Below are positions 32,351-40,527 of a stretch of DNA of 64,000 bases, piece after piece. This stretch comes from Novosphingobium rosa NBRC 15208 (GTDB lineage Bacteria > Pseudomonadota > Alphaproteobacteria > Sphingomonadales > Sphingomonadaceae). Position 1 is the first letter of the stretch. Every line of letters starts with the position of its first letter. The notes under the pieces were generated by a model. The model saw only the letters and a program-made list of their open reading frames with translations, was not told the DNA's origin and made no database searches. A program made the position numbers and the translations under genes. The DNA lies in the NCBI RefSeq assembly GCF_001598555.1, contig NZ_BCZE01000040.1:1-64000 (forward strand), given 5' to 3'.

Positions 32351-33268
32351 ATGAGCCTGTCCCCCGCTGAAAACCCCGTCGATTCGGTTATCCTGCCCCC
32401 GGTGCGCGATCTGGGTGACGGCTTTTCCGTCCGCCGCGCGCTGCCCAGCCCCAACCGGCGCATGGTCGGCCCCTTTATCTTCTTCGATCAGATGGGCCCG
32501 GCGGCGTTTTCAGGCGAGCAGGCTCTGGATGTGCGGCCGCATCCCCATATCGGCCTCGCCACGGTGACCTTCCTGCTCGATGGCGAGATCATGCACCGCG
32601 ACTCGCTGGGCAGCCTGCAGGCGATCCGCCCCGGTGAGGTCAACTGGATGACAGCGGGTAGCGGTATCGTCCATTCCGAGCGCACGCCTGACAATCAGCG
32701 CGGCGTGGGCGGCAGCCTGTTCGGCCTGCAGACCTGGGTGGCCCTGCCCAAAAAGCACGAGGAAACCGCCCCCTCCTTCCGCCATTACAAGGCCGACGAA
32801 ATCCCCGTCGCCGAGGACAAGGGCGCGAAACTGACGCTGATCGCGGGCACCGCCGATGGGCTGGTTTCGCCGGTCGAGACCTTCTCGGACATGATCTATG
32901 GCGATCTGACGCTGGCCCCCGGCGCCCGCTATGCCTTCGCCCGCGATCATGTCGAGCGCGCGGTCTATGTCGTCTCCGGCTCGCTGCGGATCGAGGGGCA
33001 GGAAGGCGCCTTCGGCCAGACTCAGCTTGTGGTGCTCAAGCCCGGCGCCGAGGTGGTGCTGACCACCGAGGAACCCACCCGCCTGATGCTGGTGGGCGGC
33101 GAACCCTTCCCCGAAAAGCGCTATATCTACTGGAACTTCGTCTCCTCCGACGCCGATCGCATCGAGCAGGCCAAGGAAGACTGGCGCGAGGACCGCTTCG
33201 CCCATGTGCCCGGCGAGGACGAGTTTATCCCGCTGCCCCCCGACGTCCCCGGCGTGAAGCTGAAGTAA
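32351..33268 (+). CDS. Pirin family protein, second copy
   Basis: A 305-residue pirin of the longer type with both cupin domains. The N-terminal ligands are in RPHPHIGLATVTFLLDG, HRDSLGS and GIVHSERTP. The C-terminal pirin_C domain covers about residues 180-290 (GGEPFPEKRYIYWNFVSS). It is 66 bp after the first pirin and shares only the general fold with it, so it is not a recent duplicate. Confidence 0.93.
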   Translation: MSLSPAENPVDSVILPPVRDLGDGFSVRRALPSPNRRMVGPFIFFDQMGPAAFSGEQALDVRPHPHIGLATVTFLLDGEIMHRDSLGSLQAIRPGEVNWMTAGSGIVHSERTPDNQRGVGGSLFGLQTWVALPKKHEETAPSFRHYKADEIPVAEDKGAKLTLIAGTADGLVSPVETFSDMIYGDLTLAPGARYAFARDHVERAVYVVSGSLRIEGQEGAFGQTQLVVLKPGAEVVLTTEEPTRLMLVGGEPFPEKRYIYWNFVSSDADRIEQAKEDWREDRFAHVPGEDEFIPLPPDVPGVKLK

Positions 33269-33280
33269 GGAGCACGTGCC

Positions 33281-33703
33281 ATGGCCGAGACCCACACCCC
33301 GAATGCCAGCGCCACCTCCACCGGCGCCGGCCTGTTCCAGAGCCAGCTCGACATCGCCGGAACCCCGCTGATCGCCGATGAGCCGGTGGATCTGGGTGGT
33401 CTCGGCACCGGCCCTGGCCCTTACGATCTGCTCGCCGCCGCTCTGGCCACCTGCACCACCATGACCCTGCGCTTCTACGCCCAGCGCAAGGGCTGGGACA
33501 TTGGCGAGGTCAGCACCCATGTCACCCACCATCGCGACGCCAAGCAAAGCCCCGCCGACCGCTTCGACCGCGTCATCACCCTGGCCCCCGGCCTGGATGC
33601 TGCGACGCGCGAGGAACTGCTGTCGATCGCCAACCGCTGCCCGGTCCATAAGACGCTGACCGCCGGTTCTGCCGTCAACACCGACCTTGTGGGAGACCTG
33701 TGA
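33281..33703 (+). CDS. OsmC family protein
   Basis: A 140-residue OsmC/Ohr-type thiol peroxidase-like protein. The two cysteines of the family are in LATCTTMTLRFYA (about residue 52) and ANRCPVHKTL (about 117). These reduce organic hydroperoxides. It starts 12 bp after the second pirin, with a GGAG site in the gap (AAGGAGCACGTGCC). Its presence in a LysR/pirin operon suggests a role in oxidative or electrophile stress. Confidence 0.92.
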   Translation: MAETHTPNASATSTGAGLFQSQLDIAGTPLIADEPVDLGGLGTGPGPYDLLAAALATCTTMTLRFYAQRKGWDIGEVSTHVTHHRDAKQSPADRFDRVITLAPGLDAATREELLSIANRCPVHKTLTAGSAVNTDLVGDL

Positions 33704-34011
33704 TGACCACCCTGACTCGCGAAGACTGGCTGGCCGCCTCGATCGGCGCTCAGGATTTTCAGCGCTATGGCTGCCGTCAGCCGAGCGTTCCACGTGAAAC
33801 GCTTGGGTTTTTTGGGCGATTGGTGACGTGGGTTTTCGGGGAAGGGGATGCGCCCCGGCCTTTGGCCCATCCCCGCCTGGAGGCTTTGCGCCGGTTTGCC
33901 TGCGCCACGCGCGCCGGGCATCAGCCGGGGGTGGCTCTGGTCAGCGAATTGCACCGGTTGGGGGTGCAGCCAAAGCACTTGGCAGCGATTGAAGGTTTTT
34001 TGATGGTTTGA
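33703..34011 (+). CDS. Small hypothetical protein in the pirin-OsmC operon
   Basis: A 102-residue frame whose ATG overlaps the OsmC stop by one base (TGATG), with GGGAGA upstream, so it is translationally coupled. No family recognised. It begins MTTLTREDWLAASIGAQDF and has a basic/hydrophobic C-terminal half with LEALRRFACATRAG. The coding sequence contains a parS-like palindrome at 33787-33800. Confidence 0.65.
   Translation: MTTLTREDWLAASIGAQDFQRYGCRQPSVPRETLGFFGRLVTWVFGEGDAPRPLAHPRLEALRRFACATRAGHQPGVALVSELHRLGVQPKHLAAIEGFLMV
33787..33800. promoter_or_regulatory. parS-like palindrome inside a coding region
   Basis: GTTCCACGTGAAAC differs by one base from the classical parS core GTTTCACGTGAAAC. 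It encodes part of QPSVPRETLG in the 102-residue ORF. About 15 kb from the other parS-like site (18695). Confidence 0.65.
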
Positions 34012-34037
34012 GGAATTAAAGGTTCAAAAAGAGATAT

Positions 34038-34058
34038 GCGAGGGTGTAACACCCTCGC
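34038..34058. repeat. Solo terminal hairpin of the intergenic repeat (copy 7)
   Basis: A single 21-bp GCGAGGGTG/CACCCTCGC hairpin with TAA loop, flanked by AGATAT before and ATCTTTCCTTCCTT after. No element body is present. It fills the 62-bp gap between two convergent genes, exactly where a shared terminator would be. Confidence 0.85.
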
Positions 34059-34073
34059 ATCTTTCCTTCCTTC

Positions 34074-35900
34074 TCACCCCTTATAAAGCGCATCCAACCG
34101 AGCCCCATATCGCTCCTTAAGCTTATGGCGGCGAATCTTCATGGAAGGCGTCATTTCCTCATTATCGATGGCAAATGGCTCATCCGCGAAAGCGAACTGG
34201 CGCACCTTCTCCACCACCGACAAATCCGAATTCACCCGATCCATCGCCTCGCGCACCGCAGCGCGGAAGGCGGGGTCGCCTTGCAGGCTCTTCATGTCGA
34301 AATGGATCTGATTGGCCTGCGCCCAATCCAGCGCCCATTCGCAATCGGGCACGATCAGGCCCACGACATAGGGCCGCCGATCTCCCACCACCATCGCCTG
34401 CGCGATTTCCGGCTGCAGGGTCAGCATGCCCTCGACGCGCTGGGGCGAGATGTTGTCGCCCTTGTCGTTGACGATCATGTCCTTCTTGCGGTCGGTGATG
34501 CGGATGCGACCGGCGGAATCGATCAGGCCAATGTCGCCGGTGTGGAGCCACGGGCCTTTTTCCGGTTCGGCGGGGTCGATCTTCAGGACTTTGGCGGTTT
34601 CGGCGTCGTTGCGCCAATAGCCGTGCATCACCAGCTCGCCGCGGATGAGGATTTCGCCATCCTCGGCGATGCGGATTTCGGTATCGGGCAGGGGCGGGCC
34701 GACGGTTTCCATGCGGATGCCCGCGCTGGGCCGGTTGACGGCGGCGACGGGCGCGCATTCGGTCTGGCCATAGCCTTGCAGCAGCGTCAGCCCCATCGCC
34801 TGGAAGAACAGGCCGATCTCGGGGTTGAGCGGCGCGCCGCCCGAAACCAGCGCCTTCATCCGCCCGCCGAAGCGCGCGCGGACCTTGGGGCGCAGCGTGC
34901 GCTCCAGCACGGCCTCAAGGATGGGATCGCTGAGGTGCTTTTTGCCCTCGGCGCGGCGGGAGGCCAGATCGATGGCCTTGTCCATCAGATAGTTGGGCAG
35001 GCGGCCCTGCTTTTCGATGCCCTTGATGATGCGGGTGCGCAGCACCTCGAACAGGCGGGGGACCACCACCATGATGGTGGGGCGCACCTCCTCGATGTTG
35101 GCGCCCAGCTTTTCGAGGCCTTCGGCATAGGCAATCTGGCCGCCCATGCCGATGGGCAGGAACTGGCCGCCGGTATGCTCATAGGCGTGGGAGAGGGGGA
35201 GGAAGGAGAGGAAGACCTCATCCCCCCAGCCAAAATCCTCGGCCAGAATGCGCGCGGCGCCTGCCACATTGTGCAGAATGGCGCCGTGGTGCTGCATCAC
35301 GCCGCGCGGGGCGCCGCCGGTGCCACTGGTGTAGATGATGCATGCGGTGTCGGCGCGGCCGATGGTGGCGATGCGGGCCTCGACGGCCTTGCGGGCGGCG
35401 GCGGCATCGCCCTCGAGCAGGGAATCCCAATCGTGGTAGTTCAGCGCGCCGGCCTGAGTCGCGCCAAGCGGCTCCATGCCGATCACATGCCGCCCATGGC
35501 CCGAGCGCAGCACGGCGGGCAGCAGCGCCTTACCCAGTTTCGCGCCTGAGACGATCACCGCGCAGGCGCTGGAGTTTTCCAGAATATGGGTGTGATCGCG
35601 CTCGGTGTTGGTGGTGTAGGTTGGGACGGTGATGCAGCCCGCCGCCATGATCGCCAGATCGGCAATCGCCCATTCCGGACGGTTTTCGGACACCAGCATC
35701 ACCGGATCGCCACGGCGCAGGCCCAGTTTGATCAGGCCTTCGGCCAGCAGGCAGACCTTCTGTGCGGTCTCTTTCCAACTGATCGATTGCCACTGCCCGT
35801 TGCGTTTGGCGCGCAGGAAAGGCGCATCACCCTTCTCATCCGCGCGGGCCAGAAACAGCGCGACCAGATTCGGCGTGGTGGAAAATTCGGTAAGCTGCAC
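34074..35900 (-). CDS. Long-chain acyl-CoA synthetase (AMP-binding)
   Basis: A 608-residue adenylate-forming enzyme, probably a long-chain fatty-acid CoA ligase of the FAA1-like class. The phosphate loop is IIYTSGTGGAPRGVMQHH (about residue 180), with GYGQTECAPV, the TGDIGLID motif and DRKKDMIV further on. The likely start is GTG 35900, because AAGGGGGACAGG lies upstream; the frame continues through the next repeat to 36002. First step of beta-oxidation or lipid recycling. Confidence 0.9.
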   Translation of the reverse strand: MQLTEFSTTPNLVALFLARADEKGDAPFLRAKRNGQWQSISWKETAQKVCLLAEGLIKLGLRRGDPVMLVSENRPEWAIADLAIMAAGCITVPTYTTNTERDHTHILENSSACAVIVSGAKLGKALLPAVLRSGHGRHVIGMEPLGATQAGALNYHDWDSLLEGDAAAARKAVEARIATIGRADTACIIYTSGTGGAPRGVMQHHGAILHNVAGAARILAEDFGWGDEVFLSFLPLSHAYEHTGGQFLPIGMGGQIAYAEGLEKLGANIEEVRPTIMVVVPRLFEVLRTRIIKGIEKQGRLPNYLMDKAIDLASRRAEGKKHLSDPILEAVLERTLRPKVRARFGGRMKALVSGGAPLNPEIGLFFQAMGLTLLQGYGQTECAPVAAVNRPSAGIRMETVGPPLPDTEIRIAEDGEILIRGELVMHGYWRNDAETAKVLKIDPAEPEKGPWLHTGDIGLIDSAGRIRITDRKKDMIVNDKGDNISPQRVEGMLTLQPEIAQAMVVGDRRPYVVGLIVPDCEWALDWAQANQIHFDMKSLQGDPAFRAAVREAMDRVNSDLSVVEKVRQFAFADEPFAIDNEEMTPSMKIRRHKLKERYGARLDALYKG

Positions 35901-35980
35901 GGTGATGGTCCTGTCCCCCTTGTTCAGGGTTTTAGGAGGGTGGGAAGGGGGAGGCAAGAAGAAGGGGATAGAGGGAGAAT

Positions 35981-36207
35981 GCGAGGGGGTTGCCCCCCTC
36001 ACGCGCTCATAACGTCTCCCGACGGTAGGTTGGCTTTTTGGGCTGCGTTCTGTCTGAACTCTTGAACGGTGCCCGGGTTGCGCCGCAGGCAGGATTGTTT
36101 GTCGCTGAGCAGGGCTGTTGAAAGCCTGCGGCGCAGCAACGTTGCTCTAAGGCTGAACCTTGTGCGCAACGAAGACAGTAAAGGGAGCGCGAGGGCGATG
36201 CCCTCGC
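35981..36207 (-). repeat. Intergenic repeat element copy 8 (orientation B)
   Basis: A 227-bp copy with a slightly decayed left end (GCGAGGGGG-TTG-CCCCCCTCACGCGCTC). The interior AACGTCTCCCGACGG is intact, as is the right end AGTAAAGGGAGC with hairpin GCGAGGGC-GAT-GCCCTCGC. It fills most of the 323-bp gap between the acyl-CoA synthetase and pyrD; T-rich sequence (ATTTCTCTTTTTATCTTT) follows. Confidence 0.9.
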
Positions 36208-36223
36208 ATTTCTCTTTTTATCT

Positions 36224-37273
36224 TTATGTTCCAACAGCTTCCTGAATCGAGGCAAACCCATCCCGCCGCATCAATGCCAGCAATCCCTTGTTGATGGCCC
36301 GGGCAATCCCCGGCCCCTCATAGACCATCGCACTGTAGAGCTGCACCAGAGAGGCCCCCGCGCGAATCCGCGCCCATGCATCCGCAGCATTGGCAATCCC
36401 GCCCACGCCGATCAGCGGCACCGTGCCGCCTGTGGCCTTGCGGAAATCGACGATGCGCTGCTGGGCCATATCGCGCAGCGGCGCGCCCGACAGGCCGCCG
36501 GTCTCGCCCGCATGGGGGCTGCGCAGGGCGGGGCGCTCGATGGTGGTGTTGCTGACGATCAGAGCGCCCAGCTGCTTGTCGATGGCGATGCGGGCGATGG
36601 CGTCCACATCGGCGGGCTGCAGATCGGGGGCGACTTTCAGGAAGACTGGCGGGCGGTGGCCGGTGGCGTCACGCGCGGCGATTACGCCGTCGAGCAGTTC
36701 CTCAAGGGCGGCGGGGTCTTGCAGCGCGCGCAGGCCCGGCGTGTTGGGGCTGGAGACGTTCACCGCCAGATAGGAGGCCAGTGGGGAGAACAGCTTCGCT
36801 CCGGTCGCGTAATCGGCGATGCGGTCGGTGGCGTCCTTGTTGGCGCCGATGTTGATTCCGAGGATGCCGCCGCGAGTCCTGCGTTCGGACAGGCGCGCGT
36901 GGGCTGCCGTCGCCCCGCCATTGTTGAAGCCCATGCGGTTGATGACGGCGCGGTCCTCCACCAGGCGGAACAGGCGCGGCCTGGGATTGCCGGACTGGGG
37001 CAGGGGGGTGATCGAGCCGACCTCGGCAAAGCCGAAACCCAGACCCAGCAGCGCGTCGGGCACTTCGCCGTCCTTGTCGAAGCCTGCGGCCATGCCGACG
37101 GGGTTGGGGAAGGTCAGGCCTGCCACGTTGCTGGCCAGCGCCGGGTCGCTGGCAGGCGCGCGCCGAGGGCCGCCATTGCGCAGCACGTTGAGCGCAAACC
37201 CGTGCGCCTTTTCGGCGTCGAGTCGGAACAGCAGGGGGCGGATCAGCGCATAGGCGGCGGGGCTCAGGGTCAT
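36224..37273 (-). CDS. pyrD: Dihydroorotate dehydrogenase (quinone), class 2
   Basis: A 349-residue flavoenzyme oxidising dihydroorotate to orotate with quinone, in pyrimidine synthesis at the inner membrane. Motifs are NPVGMAAGFDKDGE, FGFAEVGSITPLPQ, NRMGFNNGG, NVSSPNTPGLR and IGVGGIANAADAW. The N-terminal helix (LIRPLLFRLDAEKAHGFAL) is the class 2 membrane-association segment. ATG 37273 is used; the frame continues 15 codons upstream. Confidence 0.97.
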   Translation of the reverse strand: MTLSPAAYALIRPLLFRLDAEKAHGFALNVLRNGGPRRAPASDPALASNVAGLTFPNPVGMAAGFDKDGEVPDALLGLGFGFAEVGSITPLPQSGNPRPRLFRLVEDRAVINRMGFNNGGATAAHARLSERRTRGGILGINIGANKDATDRIADYATGAKLFSPLASYLAVNVSSPNTPGLRALQDPAALEELLDGVIAARDATGHRPPVFLKVAPDLQPADVDAIARIAIDKQLGALIVSNTTIERPALRSPHAGETGGLSGAPLRDMAQQRIVDFRKATGGTVPLIGVGGIANAADAWARIRAGASLVQLYSAMVYEGPGIARAINKGLLALMRRDGFASIQEAVGT

Positions 37274-37372
37274 GGGGTGCCTATGGCAAGGCGGGGGGCT
37301 GCTGTCGATGGCGGACATGGTGATGGTGGATGGCAGGCAACAACGGCTTATCGTGGATTACCTAGGGGCTCG

Positions 37373-37526
37373 TCGCAGGTCGTGACGGATCTTTACAATT
37401 ATTTGTTCATCTTGGGCCTTACCTCGGACTCGCGACCCGAAGGGCTCGAGGGTTTTTACCCCGAGACCTCGAACTTGACGGCGGCCTCCTTTCCGCGCTT
37501 GCGTGGCTAAAGAGGCCGCCTTTTTT
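37373..37526 (+). ncRNA. Candidate small structured RNA with intrinsic terminator
   Basis: The plus-strand terminator at 37480-37526 has no plus-strand gene upstream, because pyrD is on the other strand. The roughly 100 bp before it can fold: CCTCG (37422) pairs with CGAGG (37447), or alternatively CGAGG with CCTCG (37467). A 42-codon GTG-start frame (37382-37510) also ends inside the terminator. Boundaries are a guess; the family is not recognised. Confidence 0.35.
37480..37526 (+). terminator. Orphan intrinsic terminator
   Basis: GGCGGCCTC (37480-37488) pairs with GAGGCCGCC (37512-37520). A nested CCGCG/CGTGG hairpin sits in the loop, followed by TTTTTTCTT. Strong Rho-independent shape on the plus strand. 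Confidence 0.85.
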
Positions 37527-37736
37527 CTTGCCTCCTCAGATGCTTGTTTAGGCCGCTTGCCCCGGCCTTTCGTCTGATGCGCGCGGGCCACAGCGATGTT
37601 TCCTGTGCTTACCGATAGCTTTGCCCCGTTGCGCGATGAAAAGACTGGGCCTAGGGGCTCGAAATCGGAACGATTCGATCTTATTTAAATCGGGAAGCGT
37701 TTCGAGCCGTCTTTTCCAGCCCAGCGGGGTGCCCAC

Positions 37737-38225
37737 ATGCGTTTGTCCAGCATGGCCGATTATGCCGTGGTTGCCATGACAGCAGCAGCGCGCCATGGCG
37801 ACACTGCCGTGGCCGGGGGCAAGCGCGCGCAGATGAACGCTGCTCTGCTGGCCGAGGAATCGGGCTTGCCGGCGCCCACGGTGCAGAAGCTGGTGAGTCG
37901 GCTGGTGGCCGCCGGGCTGCTGCGCTCCACGCGCGGCGCGGGCGGCGGGCTGGCGCTGGCGCGCGGAGCGGAGGCGATCTCGCTGGCCGAGATCGTGGAA
38001 GCTGTCGAAGGGCCGATCGCGCTGACCCCTTGCGTGGACAAGGGGCGGGCCGATTGCCTGCTGGAACCGGGCTGTGCGGTGCGTCCGCACTGGCCGATCG
38101 TGAATGAGGCGCTGCGTGGAGCGCTGGCCAGTGTGCCGCTGAGTCGGCTGGCCGCGCTGCATGAAGTTGGTGAGTTGCATGAACCGATGGCGGCCCCTGC
38201 CGTATCGATGGAGTTGAGCGAATGA
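37737..38225 (+). CDS. sufR: Rrf2-family SUF system regulator
   Basis: A 162-residue Rrf2 regulator of the SUF-associated type. The winged helix occupies residues 1-75 (SSMADYAVVAMTAAA, LPAPTVQKLVSRLVAAGLL). Three cysteines and a histidine lie in TPCVDKGRADCLLEPGCAV … HW, the position where IscR binds its 2Fe-2S cluster. It should sense Fe-S status and control the operon. Its stop overlaps the sufB start by 4 bp (ATGA). Confidence 0.93.
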   Translation: MRLSSMADYAVVAMTAAARHGDTAVAGGKRAQMNAALLAEESGLPAPTVQKLVSRLVAAGLLRSTRGAGGGLALARGAEAISLAEIVEAVEGPIALTPCVDKGRADCLLEPGCAVRPHWPIVNEALRGALASVPLSRLAALHEVGELHEPMAAPAVSMELSE

Positions 38226-39724
38226 GCGAGCAGAGTGTGCCCGAAGCCGAGGTCGTCGAGATCCGCGATCAGGCCGCGCGCGATGCGGCGGCCCGGGTGG
38301 CCGAGTATGAACACGGCTGGTCTTCCGATATCGAGCAGGAATATGGCCCCAAGGGCCTGTCCGAGGATACGGTCCGCTACATCTCGGCCAAGAAGGACGA
38401 GCCCGAGTGGATGCTGGAATGGCGCCTGAAGGCCTATCGCCACTGGCTGACCATGCCCATGCCCGATTGGGCCAAGCTGAACATCCCGCCCATCGACTAT
38501 CAGGCGGCCTATTACTGGGCCGCGCCCAAGACCAAGGATGGCCCCAAGTCGCTCGACGAGGTCGATCCCGAGATTCTGCGCGTCTATGAAAAGCTGGGCA
38601 TCCCGCTGGAGGAGCAGAAGGTGCTCGCCGGCGTTGAGGGTGCGCGCAAGGTCGCGGTGGATGCGGTGTTCGATTCGGTTTCGGTCGCCACCACCTTCCG
38701 CAAGGAACTGGAAGCGGCGGGCGTGATCTTCCGCTCGATCTCCGAGGCGATCCGCGAGTACCCCGAGCTGGTGCGCAAGTGGCTGGGCAAGGTCGTGCCC
38801 ATGGGCGACAATTACTTCTCGGCGCTGAACTGCGCGGTCTTTTCCGACGGCACCTTTGTCTATGTGCCCGAGGGTGTGCGCTGCCCGATGGAGCTCTCCA
38901 CCTATTTCCGCATCAACGCGGAAAACACCGGCCAGTTCGAGCGCACGCTGATCGTCTGCGACAAGGGTGCCTATGTCTCCTATCTGGAAGGCTGCACCGC
39001 CCCCCAGCGCGACGAGAATCAGCTTCACGCCGCCGTGGTGGAGCTGGTCGCTCTGGACGATGCCGAGATCAAATATTCCACCGTCCAGAACTGGTATCCC
39101 GGCGATGCGCAGGGCAAGGGCGGCATCTACAATTTCGTCACCAAGCGCGCGCTGTGCCAGGGCAAGCGCAGCAAGGTGAGCTGGACTCAGGTGGAAACCG
39201 GCTCTGCCATCACCTGGAAGTACCCGTCCTGCGTGCTGAACGGTGAAGACAGCGTGGGCGAGTTCTACTCGGTCGCCGTCACCAACAACCATCAGCAGGC
39301 CGACACCGGCACCAAAATGATCCACAATGGCAAGGGCAGCCGCTCCACCATCGTGAGCAAGGGCATCAGCGCGGGCAAGTCGCAGAACACCTATCGCGGT
39401 CTGGTCCGCGTCGCCGCTCAGGCGGAAGGCGTGCGCAACTTCACCCAGTGCGACAGCCTGCTGCTCGGCAAGGACTGCGGCGCGCATACCGTGCCCTATA
39501 TCGAGGTGCGCAACCCCAGCGCCACCATCGAGCATGAGGCCACCACCAGCAAAATCTCCGACGACCAGCTGTTCTACGCCATGCAGCGCGGGCTGGATCA
39601 GGAGGCTTCGGTGGCGCTGATCGTCAATGGTTTCGCCAAGGAGGTGCTGCAGCAGCTGCCCATGGAATTCGCCGTGGAAGCGCAGAAGCTGCTGGGCATC
39701 AGCCTTGAGGGGAGCGTGGGCTAA
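38222..39724 (+). CDS. sufB: Fe-S cluster assembly protein SufB
   Basis: A 500-residue SufB, the scaffold subunit of the SufBC2D complex. Conserved stretches are VPMGDNYFSALNCAVFSDG, PEGVRCPMELSTYFRIN, YLEGCTAPQRDENQLHAAVVE, NWYPGDAQGKGGIYNF and CDSLLLGKDCGAHTVPY with the conserved late cysteines. Length and motifs are standard. Coupled to sufR by a 4-bp overlap. Confidence 0.97.
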   Translation: MSEQSVPEAEVVEIRDQAARDAAARVAEYEHGWSSDIEQEYGPKGLSEDTVRYISAKKDEPEWMLEWRLKAYRHWLTMPMPDWAKLNIPPIDYQAAYYWAAPKTKDGPKSLDEVDPEILRVYEKLGIPLEEQKVLAGVEGARKVAVDAVFDSVSVATTFRKELEAAGVIFRSISEAIREYPELVRKWLGKVVPMGDNYFSALNCAVFSDGTFVYVPEGVRCPMELSTYFRINAENTGQFERTLIVCDKGAYVSYLEGCTAPQRDENQLHAAVVELVALDDAEIKYSTVQNWYPGDAQGKGGIYNFVTKRALCQGKRSKVSWTQVETGSAITWKYPSCVLNGEDSVGEFYSVAVTNNHQQADTGTKMIHNGKGSRSTIVSKGISAGKSQNTYRGLVRVAAQAEGVRNFTQCDSLLLGKDCGAHTVPYIEVRNPSATIEHEATTSKISDDQLFYAMQRGLDQEASVALIVNGFAKEVLQQLPMEFAVEAQKLLGISLEGSVG

Positions 39725-39774
39725 ACCCCGCCGTCGCCCATTTGTTTTCAGCCCGTTAAAAGGCAATTTTGACC

Positions 39775-40527
39775 ATGTTGCAGATTTCCGATCTCCACGC
39801 CACCGTCGCGGACAAGCCGATCCTCAAGGGTCTGTCGCTCACCATCAACGCCGGTGAGGTGCATGCCATCATGGGCCCCAATGGCGCGGGCAAGTCCACG
39901 CTGGGCTACACGCTGGGCGGCCGCCCCGGCTACGAGGTGACCGGCGGCTCGGCCATGCTGGAGGGCGCCGACCTGCTGGAGATGGAGCCGCATGAGCGCG
40001 CCGCCGCCGGCCTGTTCCTGGGCTTCCAGTATCCGGTGGAAATCCCCGGCGTCTCCAACCTGCAGTTCCTGCGCGAGGCTCTGAACGCCCAGCGCAAGGG
40101 CCGCGGCGAGGCTCCGCTCTCGGGCGGCGAGTTCCTGAAGATCGCGCGTGAAAAGTCGGCGCTGCTCAAGATGGATATGGAGATGCTCAAGCGTCCCGTG
40201 AACGTCGGCTTCTCGGGCGGCGAGAAGAAGCGCGCCGAGATGGTGCAGATGGGCATCCTCGACCCCAAGCTGGCGATTCTCGACGAGACCGACTCCGGCC
40301 TCGACATCGACGCGCTGCGCATCTGCGGCGAAGGTATCAACGCCATCATGCGCCGCCCCGACAAGGCCGTGCTGCTGATCACCCACTATCAGCGCCTGCT
40401 CGATTACGTGAAGCCCGATTTCGTCCATGTGCTGGCCGGTGGCCGCATCGTGAAGAGCGGCGGCCCCGAGTTGGCGCATGAACTCGAAGAGCGCGGCTAT
40501 GAGGCTGTCGAAGGAGCCGCCGCATGA
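39775..40527 (+). CDS. sufC: Fe-S cluster assembly ATPase SufC
   Basis: A 250-residue ABC-type ATPase of the SUF complex. Walker A is GPNGAGKST (about residues 38-46), the signature is FSGGEKKRAEMVQM, Walker B is LAILDETDSGLDIDAL, and the H-loop is LITHYQRLL. ATG 39775 follows AAAAGG. It powers rearrangement of SufB-SufD during cluster building. Its stop overlaps the next gene by 4 bp. Confidence 0.97.
   Translation: MLQISDLHATVADKPILKGLSLTINAGEVHAIMGPNGAGKSTLGYTLGGRPGYEVTGGSAMLEGADLLEMEPHERAAAGLFLGFQYPVEIPGVSNLQFLREALNAQRKGRGEAPLSGGEFLKIAREKSALLKMDMEMLKRPVNVGFSGGEKKRAEMVQMGILDPKLAILDETDSGLDIDALRICGEGINAIMRRPDKAVLLITHYQRLLDYVKPDFVHVLAGGRIVKSGGPELAHELEERGYEAVEGAAA

Larger units (their letters stand above)
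37274..37736. other. 463-bp gap before the suf operon with an RNA candidate
   Basis: No convincing gene. It contains a 12-bp direct repeat CCTAGGGGCTCG (37361-37372 and 37650-37661), a self-complementary stretch at 37422-37471, and a strong plus-strand terminator at 37480-37526. Near sufR there is a TCGAA/TTCGA dyad (about 37659-37678) and an AT-rich CTTATTTAAAT that could be the promoter. A 77-codon minus-strand frame (37358-37591) is very basic and looks spurious. Confidence 0.55.

Noticed and set aside
37358..37591. A 77-codon very basic minus-strand frame upstream of suf
   Set aside because: Extremely Lys/Arg-rich with no ribosome-binding site; it overlaps the terminator stem and is better explained by RNA structure.
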